This document shows, in pieces, positions 1-9,306 of a DNA stretch of 64,000 nt. Origin of the DNA: Neobacillus niacini (GTDB taxonomy: Bacteria; Bacillota; Bacilli; Bacillales; Cytobacillaceae); the NCBI RefSeq assembly GCF_019749295.1, contig NZ_JACWFG010000001.1, positions 332,604 through 396,603 of the forward strand. Reading direction: 5' to 3'. The translations under genes were made by a program, and so were the position numbers. Below the pieces are notes generated by a model, which worked only from the letters and a program-made list of their open reading frames with translations, was not told the origin of the DNA and searched no databases. The stretch's first letter is position 1, and every line of letters starts with the position of its first letter.

Positions 1-1528
1 CCTCTTTTACACCTTGAAAGAAACCTGAATAATCTTCTTCCAGTTCCTCAAGCATTTCTTTTCTAGATTTTGCCTGTTGAAGTATTTGATAGGCTTGATA
101 TAGCGTTTTTTCTTGCTTTTGGTAATTGTTTTTTGCATTTTCAAACTTCCGCTGCTTTTCTCTGAAGATTGCAACCTGGTCAGAAAGATTGTTTTGTACT
201 ACATCAAGTGCTGTTTGAACTTGTAACATCTTTTCTTGAGCTATATGTCTTTCCTCAATGAACTTTACATTATCTGAATCAAGGCGTAAGCTTTTTGCTT
301 CCTGCTGTTCCAGCTGCTGATCAATATATTTAAGTTCATTTTTTGCTCCGGCTTGATCATTTAACAGTTCAATATATTCACTTTTTAGGGATTCAATCTT
401 CTCATCAATATTTTCCGTGTATAATGCTAATTTTTCTTGCTTTTCTTTTAATTGAGATTGAAGTAAATTCACTTCCTGTGTCAGCTTATTTACTAGTTCA
501 TGCTGTATATCTTTATTTCTTTTCAGCTGAGAGATTTTGTCCGTAAGCTCTGCAATACTCTTTTCAAGCTGTGCTCTATTTTGAGAAGCATTCTTCTTGC
601 GTTCCTTTAAGACTTCTTTCCTGCCTTCTAGTTTTTCTAATTCTTCACTAGCATGAAGAAGGACATTCTGCAAGTCAGTAATAGACTCATCTAGCGCCGC
701 AATATGATCCCTAGTTTCTTCTATTCTAGCTTCCTTTACCTGAAGCTTAGCAGAAAGCCTAATTTCTTCCTGTTGATGCTCTTCGAGCTGCTTGGATAAA
801 TCCGTCCATTTTTCATGTAAATCTCCAATATCATAAACGGTTAATGCTACTTCAATTTTTTCAAGCTCTTCTTTTTTCTCTAAATAGTCTTTTGCTATAG
901 ATGCTTGAATCTGTAACGGTTCCACTTGTCCTTCAAGTTCGTGGAGGATATCATTGACTCGGTTTAAATTATCCTGTGTTTCTACTAGTTTAGATTCTGC
1001 CTTTTTCTTGCGATTCTTATATTTTAAAACACCCGCAGCTTCTTCAAAAATCGTTCTTCTATCCTCTGCCTTACTGTTTAGAATTTCCTCTACCTTCCCT
1101 TGGCTGATAATGGAGAACGCTTCTCTGCCAAGACCAGAGTCCATGAACAAATCAATAATATCTTTAAGTCTGCAAGGCTGCTTATTTATTAAAAATTCAC
1201 TATCCCCAGAACGGGTGACTCTTCTCGTTACACTCACTTCGTTGTAATCAATGTTTAATCCTTCATCTTGATTATCGAGTGTTAAGGTCACTTCCGCATA
1301 ATTTAACGGCTTTCTCGTATCGCTTCCCGCAAAAATGATATCTTCCATTTTAGAGCCTCTAAGTGATTTAGCAGATTGCTCTCCCAACACCCAGCGAATT
1401 GCATCTGTAATATTACTTTTACCACTTCCGTTTGGACCTACTACAGCAGTGACCCCTTGAACAAAATCCACTCCAATACGATCTGCAAAAGATTTAAAGC
1501 CAATGATGTCCAACCGTTTTAAAAACAT
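1..1528 (-). CDS. smc: Chromosome partition protein SMC (N-terminal part, runs off left edge)
   Basis: About 509 codons of the N-terminal half of the SMC ATPase, which with ScpA/ScpB compacts and helps segregate the chromosome. The protein opens MFLKRLDIIGFKSFAD and has a Walker A motif GPNGSGKS at residues 31-38. The R-loop/Q-loop region (LINKQPCRLKDI, ISQGKVEEIL) follows, then a long Glu/Lys/Gln-rich coiled coil to the window edge. The hinge, the second coil and the C-terminal Walker B/signature head lie outside. The ATG at 1528 follows a good GGAGGA SD. It sits 55 bp downstream of rnc, the usual rnc-smc(-ftsY) order. The reading frame is open throughout. Identification is certain; the C-terminal half is not visible. 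Confidence 0.97.
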   Translation of the reverse strand, partial: MFLKRLDIIGFKSFADRIGVDFVQGVTAVVGPNGSGKSNITDAIRWVLGEQSAKSLRGSKMEDIIFAGSDTRKPLNYAEVTLTLDNQDEGLNIDYNEVSVTRRVTRSGDSEFLINKQPCRLKDIIDLFMDSGLGREAFSIISQGKVEEILNSKAEDRRTIFEEAAGVLKYKNRKKKAESKLVETQDNLNRVNDILHELEGQVEPLQIQASIAKDYLEKKEELEKIEVALTVYDIGDLHEKWTDLSKQLEEHQQEEIRLSAKLQVKEARIEETRDHIAALDESITDLQNVLLHASEELEKLEGRKEVLKERKKNASQNRAQLEKSIAELTDKISQLKRNKDIQHELVNKLTQEVNLLQSQLKEKQEKLALYTENIDEKIESLKSEYIELLNDQAGAKNELKYIDQQLEQQEAKSLRLDSDNVKFIEERHIAQEKMLQVQTALDVVQNNLSDQVAIFREKQRKFENAKNNYQKQEKTLYQAYQILQQAKSRKEMLEELEEDYSGFFQGVKE

Positions 1529-1583
1529 ATTCTTTTCCTCCCTAGAGCTTGGCCGGAATCTTTCCTTAGCATTCTTTTGATGT

Positions 1584-2327
1584 TTAACTATGATGTTTTT
1601 GCTTTAGTACTTCCAACGCCATTTGGGCGGCATGTTGTTCTGCTTCTTTTTTCGATTTACCAGTACCGATACCTAATTCTTCCCCATTTAATGAAACTCT
1701 TGAAACAAATTCTTTACTATGAGCAGGACCTTTTTCGATTAACACCTTATATTCGATAACACCTGTCCCATCTCTTTGAATTAATTCTTGAAGCTGGCTC
1801 TTAAAATCCATCACATGAGAAAAAGCACCTTGATTAATTTTCGGGAAGACAATTTTATCTAGAAATTCATTTACTACCTCAAGTCCCTTATCCAAGTAAA
1901 GCGCACCAATGAATGCTTCAAATACATCAGCTAAAAGCGCAGGACGTTCCCTGCCGCCCGTCATTTCTTCACCTTTTCCTAACAAGATTAATGCGCCAAA
2001 GCTTAGTTCATTTGCCAAGGTTACAAGCGAGGGCTCACATACAATAGCCGCGCGGAGCTTCGTAAGTTCTCCTTCACTCATCATTGGATATTTCAGGAAT
2101 AGAAATTTCGAAACAGTAAGTTCTAGTACCGCGTCTCCTAAAAATTCAAGCCTTTCATTATCTTCATAAGGCTTTCTGCGATGCTCATTCACATACGATG
2201 AATGAGTAAAAGCTTGTTTTAACAGCTTTTCATTTTCAAAATGAATACCGATCTTGTCTTGAAAATCCTTAAATTGATTTTCTTTTGCGCGATTGTTCAT
2301 TTCTTTTTCTTTACCTTTTCTGCGCAT
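1584..2327 (-). CDS. rnc: Ribonuclease III
   Basis: Double-strand-specific endoribonuclease that processes rRNA precursors, scRNA and structured mRNAs. The 247-residue protein carries the RNase III signature [10 protein letters not shown] at residues 57-66, with the metal-binding Glu/Asp of the catalytic core, and a C-terminal dsRNA-binding domain ending [12 protein letters not shown]. An upstream in-frame TTG at 2360 would add 11 residues. I chose the ATG at 2327 because AAGGTGGAG lies six bases before it and the length then fits the Bacillus enzyme (about 249). It lies between acpP and smc. Two hairpins separate it from acpP, so it may be partly uncoupled from the fab operon. Confidence 0.96.
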   Translation of the reverse strand: MRRKGKEKEMNNRAKENQFKDFQDKIGIHFENEKLLKQAFTHSSYVNEHRRKPYEDNERLEFLGDAVLELTVSKFLFLKYPMMSEGELTKLRAAIVCEPSLVTLANELSFGALILLGKGEEMTGGRERPALLADVFEAFIGALYLDKGLEVVNEFLDKIVFPKINQGAFSHVMDFKSQLQELIQRDGTGVIEYKVLIEKGPAHSKEFVSRVSLNGEELGIGTGKSKKEAEQHAAQMALEVLKQKHHS

Positions 2328-2447
2328 TAAAGTCTCCACCTTGCATATATTTTCACACAACTACCATTAGTTTAAGTAAATTCCATTCAAAACGCAAAGA
2401 AACCTGGCAGTATTTTTTAGAAGCTGCCAAGTCTAATAATACAGAAG

Positions 2448-2473
2448 AAAGCTCCGTTTGAAAACGGAGCTTT
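2448..2473 (-). terminator. Hairpin after acpP
   Basis: A perfect 12-bp inverted repeat (AAAGCTCCGTTT / AAACGGAGCTTT, 2-nt loop) lies 18 bp past the acpP stop. On the minus strand it is followed by a weak pyrimidine-rich stretch (TTCTTCTG) rather than a clean U-run. A second, smaller stem (TGGCAG/CTGCCA, 2405-2429) follows. It probably acts as an intrinsic terminator or attenuator between acpP and rnc, possibly leaky. Confidence 0.65.
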
Positions 2474-2491
2474 TGAAGAAAATCCAACGAA

Positions 2492-2725
2492 TTAATTTTT
2501 GCTATTTATGTAAGTCACAGCATCACCAACTGTGCTGATCTTTTCAGCATCATCGTCAGAAATTTCCATATCAAACTCATCTTCTAATTCCATAACTAGT
2601 TCAACTACGTCAAGGGAATCAGCACCAAGATCATCTTTGAATGAAGCTTCAAGCTTAACTTGTGACTCATCTACACCTAAACGGTCAACGATGATTTTTG
2701 TTACACGTTCTAATACCTCTGCCAT
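2492..2725 (-). CDS. acpP: Acyl carrier protein
   Basis: Small acidic carrier (77 aa) that holds growing acyl chains on a 4'-phosphopantetheine arm during fatty-acid synthesis. The prosthetic-group site is Ser37 in the classic GADSLD motif, within helix II. The length and acidic composition match ACP. A very strong SD (GGGGAGGTG) precedes the ATG, as expected for one of the most abundant proteins. It is the last gene of fapR-plsX-fabD-fabG-acpP but is separated from fabG by 216 bp containing a large hairpin repeat. A TATAAT-like -10 at 2749-2754, with no good -35, hints at a local promoter (inference). Confidence 0.97.
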   Translation of the reverse strand: MAEVLERVTKIIVDRLGVDESQVKLEASFKDDLGADSLDVVELVMELEDEFDMEISDDDAEKISTVGDAVTYINSKN

Positions 2726-2818
2726 TGTCGTTCACCTCCCCTCAAGCTATTATAAAGTATATCAAAAAAATAATACACCCTTATAAAAAACAAAAATATA
2801 TTCTGAACTTCGAGAAAT

Positions 2819-2939
2819 GTCCAGCTCCAGCGCCTAGGGGCTCGGGTCATAAGCCAATCCGTCAAAAAGGTTAAAGAGCAACCTTTCTGCCGGCTCGTCT
2901 TATGCCTGTCGCCCCTGAACAAGGCGCTTCCGCTTTTCT
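2819..2939. repeat. Intergenic inverted-repeat element between fabG and acpP
   Basis: About 120 bp, GC-richer than its surroundings, starting directly after the fabG stop. The ends CCAGCTCCAGCGCCTAGGGG and CCCCTGAACAAGGCGCTTCC pair, as do the inner arms CATAAG/CTTATG and AAAAGGTT/AACCTTT, giving an imperfect long hairpin. I recognise the terminal sequences as a repeat seen between genes in many Bacillus-related genomes; this is from memory and was not searched. No credible ORF lies in it. It may affect RNA processing between fabG and acpP. Confidence 0.7.
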
Positions 2940-2941
2940 AA

Positions 2942-3685
2942 TTACATTACCATGCCGCCATTAATATGAAGTGTTTGTCCTGTAATGTAAGAAGCGTCAT
3001 CAGAAGCTAAGAAAGCTGTCATTTTTGCAATGTCCTTTGGCTGACCTAGACGTGCCAGCGGAATTTGTTTTAACATCTCCGCTTTCACTTCATCCGATAA
3101 TTTATCTGTCATATCGGTTGTGATAAATCCTGGTGCAATAGCGTTAACCGTGATATTTCGAGAAGCAAGTTCTTTTGCTGTCGTCTTTGTTAACCCAATT
3201 ACACCTGATTTGGCTGCAACATAGTTTGCCTGACCGGGATTCCCGCTTACACCAACCACGGATGTTAGATTAATGATACGACCAACTCGCTGCTTCATCA
3301 TTTGACGCGTTACAGCCTTGGTACAGAGAAATACACCCTTAAGATTAGTGTTTATCACATCATCCCATTCGTCTTCTTTCATTCTCATTAGCAAGTTATC
3401 TCTTGTTATACCAGCATTATTTACAAGTATATCCAATTTACCAAATCGTTCTACTGTTTCCTTCACCATTACAGATACTTCTTCATTATTGGATACATCA
3501 CATTTTATTGCAAAGGCTTCTTTCCCCATGGCTTTAATCTCATCCACCACTTCGTTCGCTTTACCTTCACTGCCAGCATAGTTTACTGCTACATTTGCAC
3601 CTTGTCTGGCAAGCTCGAGGGCAATTTCTCTGCCTATCCCTCTTGACGCACCGGTTACTAAGGCGACTTTGCCTTCTAATGTCAT
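2942..3685 (-). CDS. fabG: 3-oxoacyl-[acyl-carrier-protein] reductase
   Basis: NADPH-dependent reductase of 3-ketoacyl-ACP in the fatty-acid elongation cycle; cytosolic SDR-family tetramer, 247 aa as usual. The cofactor motif TGASRGIG is at residues 12-19, NNAG at the fourth strand, and the catalytic Ser-Tyr-Lys set is in [10 protein letters not shown]...YVAAK. The C-terminal [12 protein letters not shown] is typical of FabG. The ATG overlaps the fabD stop as ATGA and has SD AAGGAGG, so the two genes are translationally coupled. It belongs to the FapR-controlled operon. There are no anomalies. Confidence 0.97.
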   Translation of the reverse strand: MTLEGKVALVTGASRGIGREIALELARQGANVAVNYAGSEGKANEVVDEIKAMGKEAFAIKCDVSNNEEVSVMVKETVERFGKLDILVNNAGITRDNLLMRMKEDEWDDVINTNLKGVFLCTKAVTRQMMKQRVGRIINLTSVVGVSGNPGQANYVAAKSGVIGLTKTTAKELASRNITVNAIAPGFITTDMTDKLSDEVKAEMLKQIPLARLGQPKDIAKMTAFLASDDASYITGQTLHINGGMVM

Positions 3686-4629
3686 AAATTTTCCTCCTTC
3701 AACGCCTCGATAACAGATTGACAGCTTTCCTCATCAGATATCGAATAGGTTTTAACACTGCGGTTTATTTTCTTGATTAATCCTGAAAGTACTTTACCAG
3801 GACCAATTTCAATGAAGGTATCAACACCTAAATCAATCATTTTCACCACAGAATCTTCCCATAAAACGGGTGAATAAAGCTGCTCAATTAAATTTTCCTT
3901 AATCTCTATCGCTGTTGTCATTGGATTTGCTGACACATTTGCAATAACAGGGATACGTGCTTCCTTCATATCAAGTCCATCCAAAACCTCACGCAATTGA
4001 GCTGCAGCCGGCTTCATTAATGAGCTATGAAATGGTCCGCTGACCTCTAAAGGAATCGCTCTTTTTGCACCGGCTTCTTTCGCTTTTACCCCTGCAAGCT
4101 CCACACCTTTTCGAGAGCCCGAAATTACAATTTGACCAGGACAATTCAAGTTCGCTAATGAAACCGGGAAGCCTGAGTTACTTACTTCGGCTGTTACTTC
4201 AGCTAGTGGTTCACGGTCAAGCCCTAATATAGCTGCCATTGAGCCCTCACCATTTGGAACAGCACCTTCCATAAATTCGCCTCTTTTTCTAACAGCAAAG
4301 ACGCCATCTTCAAAGGATAATGCACCAGCTGCCACAAGTGCTGTATATTCCCCCAAACTATGCCCGGCTACATAATCAGGAGTGATAGCAGCTTTTTGGA
4401 ATCTTTCTAGAATCGCCATACTTGTCGTTAATAACGCTGGCTGAGTGTTTACGGTTTTGGTTAATTCTTCTTGCGGACCTTCAAATATAAGCTTACTTAG
4501 TTCAGCAGATAGTGTTTCATCTGCTTTATTAAAATAATCCATTACTTCAGGATACTGCTCAGCAAGCTGATGCCCCATACCAACTGTTTGTGAGCCTTGC
4601 CCTGGAAATACGAAAGCTATCTTTCCCAT
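3682..4629 (-). CDS. fabD: Malonyl-CoA:ACP transacylase
   Basis: Transfers malonyl groups from CoA to ACP, feeding the elongation cycle. The 315-aa protein begins with the family N-terminus ([10 protein letters not shown]), has the nucleophile elbow GHSLGEY near residue 95, and a conserved His in SGPFHS near residue 200 that completes the catalytic pair. SD GGGGGG precedes the ATG. It sits between plsX (15-bp gap) and fabG (ATGA overlap). It consumes malonyl-CoA, the same metabolite that inactivates the regulator FapR encoded upstream. Confidence 0.97.
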   Translation of the reverse strand: MGKIAFVFPGQGSQTVGMGHQLAEQYPEVMDYFNKADETLSAELSKLIFEGPQEELTKTVNTQPALLTTSMAILERFQKAAITPDYVAGHSLGEYTALVAAGALSFEDGVFAVRKRGEFMEGAVPNGEGSMAAILGLDREPLAEVTAEVSNSGFPVSLANLNCPGQIVISGSRKGVELAGVKAKEAGAKRAIPLEVSGPFHSSLMKPAAAQLREVLDGLDMKEARIPVIANVSANPMTTAIEIKENLIEQLYSPVLWEDSVVKMIDLGVDTFIEIGPGKVLSGLIKKINRSVKTYSISDEESCQSVIEALKEENL

Positions 4630-4644
4630 ATTTTGCCCCCCGTT

Positions 4645-5649
4645 CTACACTTCTTTTTTAGATAATTTCTCTTCTTCTACGGTCTTTTTGATGAGCCCTA
4701 CAACATCACTTTCCACCATTTCTCTTGTTTGCACAACTGCACTAAAGATTGCTTGTCCATTTGAGGAGCCGTGTGCTTTAATAACAGGCGCTTTTAAGCC
4801 AAAAAGACCTGCTCCACCATACTCAGAATAGTCTAATGTATTTTTTAACGTTTTGAATTCTGGTTTTAATACCGCAGCAGCAAGTTTACTTTTCATGCTG
4901 CTCATTAACGTAGTTTTTAGCATTTTAAACATAGAAAGTGCTGTACCCTCCACTGTTTTTAACACCATATTACCTGTAAAACCATCTGTCACCACTACAT
5001 CAGCAACACCATCAAGCAGGTCTCTTGCCTCTACATTGCCTACAAAATTAAGATTTGCATTCTTTAATAACTCAAAAGCCTGTTTGGTCAGTTCATTGCC
5101 TTTCTTTTCTTCCGTACCGATATTTAGAAGTCCCACTCGAGGGTTTGCTTTCCCTCTAACTTTTTCACTATAGATGGAACCCATAATTGCATATTGCAGC
5201 AAATGCTCAGGTTTGGCGTCAACATTAGCCCCTACATCCAATAAGAGGAAACCTTCTCCACCGATGGTAGGCAATGTTGGAGAAAGGGCAGGACGTTCTA
5301 TCCCCTCAATCCTTCCGACAACAAATAATCCAGCCGCCATTAATGCACCAGTATTTCCGGCAGATATACAAGCATCTGCTTTCCCTTCTGCTACTTGTTG
5401 GGCAGCTAATACCATGGAGGCTGTTTTTTTGCGGCGTACTGCTCTCACTGGTTCGTCCGTACCAAGTATTACCTCGGTTGTATGTAATATGCTGATTCGT
5501 TCTTGTTTGGTTAAGTATTCCTTTATTTTTGTTTCATCCCCAACAAGGGTTATATGTAAATCTGAAAATGCTTCTACTGCTTTCATCGCACCGATTACGA
5601 TTTCTTTAGGAGCATGGTCGCCCCCCATTGCATCGATAGCTAATTTCAT
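4645..5649 (-). CDS. plsX: Phosphate acyltransferase PlsX
   Basis: Converts acyl-ACP to acyl-phosphate, the donor for PlsY at the first step of phosphatidic-acid synthesis; a peripheral membrane enzyme. The 334-aa protein opens [17 protein letters not shown], the family signature, and includes [11 protein letters not shown] and the conserved [13 protein letters not shown] block. Its ATG overlaps the fapR stop (ATGA), with SD AAGGATG. It is the second gene of the FapR operon, linking phospholipid assembly to fatty-acid synthesis. Confidence 0.97.
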   Translation of the reverse strand: MKLAIDAMGGDHAPKEIVIGAMKAVEAFSDLHITLVGDETKIKEYLTKQERISILHTTEVILGTDEPVRAVRRKKTASMVLAAQQVAEGKADACISAGNTGALMAAGLFVVGRIEGIERPALSPTLPTIGGEGFLLLDVGANVDAKPEHLLQYAIMGSIYSEKVRGKANPRVGLLNIGTEEKKGNELTKQAFELLKNANLNFVGNVEARDLLDGVADVVVTDGFTGNMVLKTVEGTALSMFKMLKTTLMSSMKSKLAAAVLKPEFKTLKNTLDYSEYGGAGLFGLKAPVIKAHGSSNGQAIFSAVVQTREMVESDVVGLIKKTVEEEKLSKKEV

Positions 5650-6230
5650 ATTTTCTCATCCTTTAGTGATTTTTCTGAACGGTACATATCGAATTCGCCT
5701 TTAAAGACAAGTTCGTTATTAACATAGCTCATTACTTCGACAATTGTCCTGCCAAGGCCATCATCAATTTTAAGAACCTTTGCTTTCGCAATGACACGTT
5801 CGCCTTGTTTGACGGAACGCTTAAATTGAATATTTGCCTTCGCTGTCAGTGCCAATTCATCATTTATTACCGCTACTGCTAGTGAATTTGCCTGTGCAAA
5901 AAGATGGTGGCCGCGAGCAATTTTATTACGAACAAAAACATGCTCTGCTTTTACATCCAATATGGAAATAGCGCTCTGATCTAATTCGATATCAATAATT
6001 TCACCAATTATTTCCTCAATTGGCAGTGATCGTACCTCGTCTTCAAATTTTTTCTCTGCAACATATTTTATCCTTTCCCGTAACTCAGGAATTGATAATT
6101 CCAGACGGTCAAGGCGAATGGTTTGTACACTCACGTGAAATTTATCTGCAAGGTCTTCATCCGTAATAAACGGATTTTCCTTTATGGTCTCTTTTAACAT
6201 CTGCTGACGTTCTTTTTTTGTTCTTCTCAT
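5646..6230 (-). CDS. fapR: Transcriptional regulator of fatty-acid and phospholipid genes FapR
   Basis: Repressor of lipid-synthesis genes, released by malonyl-CoA or malonyl-ACP. The 194-aa protein has an N-terminal helix-turn-helix ([19 protein letters not shown], about residues 20-40) and a C-terminal hot-dog effector domain with the conserved [17 protein letters not shown] segment. An in-frame GTG three codons upstream (6239) was not chosen because the family starts MRR and the spacing to the weak GGACGGTG SD suits the ATG. It heads the operon fapR-plsX-fabD-fabG-acpP. A FapR-box-like operator lies in its own promoter, so autoregulation is expected. Confidence 0.96.
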   Translation of the reverse strand: MRRTKKERQQMLKETIKENPFITDEDLADKFHVSVQTIRLDRLELSIPELRERIKYVAEKKFEDEVRSLPIEEIIGEIIDIELDQSAISILDVKAEHVFVRNKIARGHHLFAQANSLAVAVINDELALTAKANIQFKRSVKQGERVIAKAKVLKIDDGLGRTIVEVMSYVNNELVFKGEFDMYRSEKSLKDEKI

Positions 6231-6250
6231 ATCAAACACCGTCCGAGCTA

Positions 6251-6268
6251 TTATGACTAGGTACTAAT
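6251..6268 (-). promoter_or_regulatory. FapR operator
   Basis: On the minus strand it reads ATTAGTACCTAGTCATAA, close to the remembered B. subtilis FapR box (TTAGTACCTRGTCTTAAT). It lies just downstream of the -10 of the fapR promoter, over the predicted start of transcription, the right place for repression. This is a pattern match, not tested. Confidence 0.88.
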
Positions 6269-6271
6269 AGT

Positions 6272-6300
6272 AGTATAAAATTAGAAAAAGCAGATTGCAA
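6272..6300 (-). promoter_or_regulatory. Sigma-A promoter of the fapR operon
   Basis: TTGCAA (6295-6300), a 17-bp spacer and TATACT (6272-6277) on the minus strand. The start site should fall near 6265, within the FapR operator. The -35 hexamer lies inside the 3' arm of the recG terminator stem. Confidence 0.8.
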
Positions 6301-6327
6301 GAATAAGTTTTTATTCTTACAACCTGC
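6290..6327 (-). terminator. recG terminator
   Basis: A 17-nt imperfect stem (two mismatches) with a 4-nt loop: GCAG/CTGC, TTG/CAA and AAGAATAA/TTATTCTT. On the minus strand it is followed at once by CTTTTTC. It lies 19 bp past the recG stop and separates recG from fapR. The stem overlaps the fapR promoter. Confidence 0.75.
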
Positions 6328-6346
6328 CTATAGTTAATTTTATAAA

Positions 6347-8395
6347 TCAATCAAGCTTTTCGCCTTCTAATACACCTGTGTCGTCGAGCTGGTTTCTTAG
6401 GTATTCGTATTCTTTATCGTTCCAGAAGTGTGCAGATTGGATCATAATTGATGCGTCGTTTCTAGCTGTTTCGAGGGTACGGTAGTCATGAACCATGTCT
6501 GCAAGTTTAAATTCAGGTACACCACTTTGTTTTCTCCCAAAGAAGTCACCTGGCCCCCGTAATTCAAGATCCTTTTCACTTAGAACGAATCCGTCGTTTG
6601 TATCAGTCATAATTCTCATTCTTTCCTGACCTACTTCAGACTTTGGATCTGCTAACAAAATACAATAGGACTGGTCGCTGCCCCTTCCTACTCTCCCTCT
6701 GAGCTGATGGAGCTGTGAAAGACCAAATCTTTCCGCATCATAAATCACCATCATTGTGGCGTTCGGAACATTGACTCCTACTTCGACAACGGTTGTGGAT
6801 ACCAAAACTTGTACCTCGTTGATACTAAATGCCTTCATAATGATATCTTTCTCTTCGGAGCTTAACCGGCCATGCATAAGTCCGACTTTATATCGATTTT
6901 GAAAAAAGTGTGTTAGAGTAGTATGAACATCGATTGCATTTTGAACATCCAGCTTGTCTGATTCTTCAATTAACGGACAAATTACATAGGCTTGATGCCC
7001 CTTCACCAATTCCTTTTCTATAAAAGACAGGACTCTTCCCAACATATCTGGTTTTGCCCAATAAGTCTCTATCGCTTTTCGACCCGCAGGCATTTCATCA
7101 ATGATTGATACATCCATCTCACCAAATACAGTAATGGCAAGAGTTCTTGGTATTGGCGTTGCCGTCATAAACAGAACATCAGGATTTTCTCCCTTTTCCC
7201 GCAGCACTCTTCGCTGCTCAACACCAAACCGATGCTGTTCATCTGTAATCACAAATCCCAGTTTCTTAAAGGTTACTTCATCTTGAATGAGAGCATGCGT
7301 CCCTATTAAAATATCGACTTTTCCTTCAGCTAAATTTTGAAGAATTCCCCTTCGTCGTTTGCCTTTAACAGAACTAGTTAATAATTCACAACTTAGGCCA
7401 AAAGGTTCTAATAGACTTTTTAGCGATTCCGAGTGCTGCTCAGCTAATATTTCTGTAGGAACCATCAAAGCCCCTTGATAACCTGCGGTAACACTTGCGT
7501 ATAAGCCAATGGCTGCCACTACTGTTTTACCTGAGCCTACATCCCCCTGCAATAAGCGATTCATTCTGAGCGGCGATTTTAAATCACTTAATATCTCAGT
7601 AACGACCCGATTTTGTGCTTGCGTCAAAGGGAATGGCAGCGAAGTAATAAATTTCTCTACCTTTGTTTCTAGATATTGTTGTTCAATTCCAGGTGAGTGT
7701 TCCCGTTCGAATTTCCGTAATGCCTGCATTTTCAACTGAAATAATAAAAATTCTTCATAGACTAAACGTCGGCGGGCCTGTTTTACATCCTCCTGGTTAA
7801 CTGGAAAATGCATGGCTCTTAAAGCTTCATAACGGTTCAACAAACGGTACCTTGTCACAAGGGTATTTGGAAGACTTTCCTCAATATATTGGCCGAATTG
7901 TTGGAATGCAATGGAAATAAACTTCCGCATTCCTTTTGTTGTAATTTTTCCTTTTAGTGAGTAGACAGGCTCAAAATCTTTACCTTTAGTATTTTGTCCC
8001 GCCTGCATTTCATTTCCCGTAATCGTCTGGCGATGGGCGTCCCATTTCCCTGTTACAGTGATGGTTTCATTCATGACCAGTTTACTCTTTAAGTAGGGCT
8101 GATTAAAGAATACTACCTTAATAAGGTATTGCCCCACGAACATCCTAATCATTAACTTCGATTTCTTACGGCCAAAATAGGTAAGAGAAGGCTCACTATG
8201 AACCTTCCCTTCCACTGTGATTTTCTCTTCATGCTGAACTTCTGTTAGGTCACGGAGACGATAATCTTCATAACGGTATGGAAAGTACTCTAATAAGTCC
8301 TGAACTGTATAGATTTTCATTTCTGCTAAACTCTCAGCTGTCTCTTCCCCAATGCCTTTTAATACTGTTACTGATTGTTTAAGATAATGATTCAC
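6347..8395 (-). CDS. recG: ATP-dependent DNA helicase RecG
   Basis: Branch-migrating helicase that reverses stalled forks and processes Holliday junctions. The 682-aa protein has the N-terminal wedge/OB domain (GIGEETAESL; VEGKVHSEPSLTYFG), Walker A GDVGSGKT near residue 290, a DEQH box and motif VI RGRVGRG, then the conserved C-terminal helical hairpin. An upstream GTG (8437) would add 14 residues inside sdaAA. I chose the GTG at 8395, one base after the sdaAA stop, because it gives exactly the B. subtilis length I remember. No separate SD is seen, so translation probably depends on coupling to sdaAA. Confidence 0.95.
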   Translation of the reverse strand: MNHYLKQSVTVLKGIGEETAESLAEMKIYTVQDLLEYFPYRYEDYRLRDLTEVQHEEKITVEGKVHSEPSLTYFGRKKSKLMIRMFVGQYLIKVVFFNQPYLKSKLVMNETITVTGKWDAHRQTITGNEMQAGQNTKGKDFEPVYSLKGKITTKGMRKFISIAFQQFGQYIEESLPNTLVTRYRLLNRYEALRAMHFPVNQEDVKQARRRLVYEEFLLFQLKMQALRKFEREHSPGIEQQYLETKVEKFITSLPFPLTQAQNRVVTEILSDLKSPLRMNRLLQGDVGSGKTVVAAIGLYASVTAGYQGALMVPTEILAEQHSESLKSLLEPFGLSCELLTSSVKGKRRRGILQNLAEGKVDILIGTHALIQDEVTFKKLGFVITDEQHRFGVEQRRVLREKGENPDVLFMTATPIPRTLAITVFGEMDVSIIDEMPAGRKAIETYWAKPDMLGRVLSFIEKELVKGHQAYVICPLIEESDKLDVQNAIDVHTTLTHFFQNRYKVGLMHGRLSSEEKDIIMKAFSINEVQVLVSTTVVEVGVNVPNATMMVIYDAERFGLSQLHQLRGRVGRGSDQSYCILLADPKSEVGQERMRIMTDTNDGFVLSEKDLELRGPGDFFGRKQSGVPEFKLADMVHDYRTLETARNDASIMIQSAHFWNDKEYEYLRNQLDDTGVLEGEKLD

Positions 8396-8396
8396 T

Positions 8397-9275
8397 TTAC
8401 ACGCGCGGAATACCGAAGATCTTAGCCTCGAGTTCACGACCTGTCGGAGTTGCCGCCAACCCTCCCTGTGCAGTTTCTTTCAATGCTGTAGGCATTGATT
8501 GACCTATTTTATACATTGCATCGATGACTTCATCGCATGGAATTCTGCTAGTAATACCTGCTAAAGCCATGTCCGCCGCGACCATGGCATTTGCAGCACC
8601 CATTGCATTCCTTTTTACACATGGGACTTCGACTAATCCAGCAACAGGATCACATACCAGACCTAACATATTTTTCAGTGTAATGGCCATTGCCTCGGCA
8701 CATTGCTCCGGTGAACCGCCTGCCATTTCAACAATAGCAGCTGCAGCCATACCTGATGCTGAACCAACCTCTGCTTGGCATCCGCCTGCAGCACCTGAGA
8801 TTGAAGCATTGTTCGCAACCACAAAACCAAAAGCTCCCGCTGTAAAAAGAAATGCCACCATTTCCTCTCTAGTCGGATTTAGTTTTTCTTTTACTGCGAA
8901 TAATGTACCAGGCACCACTCCTGCAGAACCGGCAGTTGGGGTAGCACAAATTGTTCCCATCGCTGCATTTACTTCATTCGTCGCTACCGCTTTACTAACT
9001 GCGTCAAGGATAGTTTTGCCTGACAGGAAGTTGCCTTTTTCGATATACTTTTGTAGAAGAACCGCATCCCCCCCGGTTAATCCAGAGTGTGATTTCACAC
9101 CCTTAATTCCACGTTCAACCGCTTCTTCCATGACTCTTAAATTTCTATCCATAAAAGCAAGAACTTCATCCCGGCTGCGTCCGGTAACATCCATTTCCTG
9201 CTCAATCATAATTTCTGAGATTTTTTTATTCTTGCTTATTGCAAGCTCTACCAACTCAGCAACATTTCGAAACAT
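8397..9275 (-). CDS. sdaAA: L-serine dehydratase, alpha chain
   Basis: Iron-sulfur subunit of the two-chain L-serine deaminase (serine to pyruvate plus ammonia). The 292-aa sequence has the SDH-alpha features HSGLTGGDAV, GTICATPTAGSAGVVPG and CDPVAGLVEVPCVKR. The cysteines in the last two blocks are expected ligands of the 4Fe-4S cluster. SD GAGGGGG precedes the ATG. It follows sdaAB by 31 bp, and its TAA stop is almost immediately followed by the recG start. Confidence 0.95.
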   Translation of the reverse strand: MFRNVAELVELAISKNKKISEIMIEQEMDVTGRSRDEVLAFMDRNLRVMEEAVERGIKGVKSHSGLTGGDAVLLQKYIEKGNFLSGKTILDAVSKAVATNEVNAAMGTICATPTAGSAGVVPGTLFAVKEKLNPTREEMVAFLFTAGAFGFVVANNASISGAAGGCQAEVGSASGMAAAAIVEMAGGSPEQCAEAMAITLKNMLGLVCDPVAGLVEVPCVKRNAMGAANAMVAADMALAGITSRIPCDEVIDAMYKIGQSMPTALKETAQGGLAATPTGRELEAKIFGIPRV

Positions 9276-9306
9276 TGTTTTCCCCCTCGTTGTTGTTTAT
9301 CTCTAA

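Noticed and set aside
2710..2922. 70-codon minus-strand frame across the fabG-acpP gap
   Set aside because: Covers the hairpin repeat and the acpP SD and has no homologue-like features; produced by the repeat sequence.
5174..5704. 176-codon plus-strand open frame
   Set aside because: Antisense to plsX and the fapR end, with no recognisable domain or SD; a codon-bias shadow.
8524..9306. 260-codon plus-strand open frame
   Set aside because: Wholly antisense to sdaAA, whose motifs are intact. Low-complexity Ala/Pro/Ser composition is typical of a shadow frame, and there is no SD.
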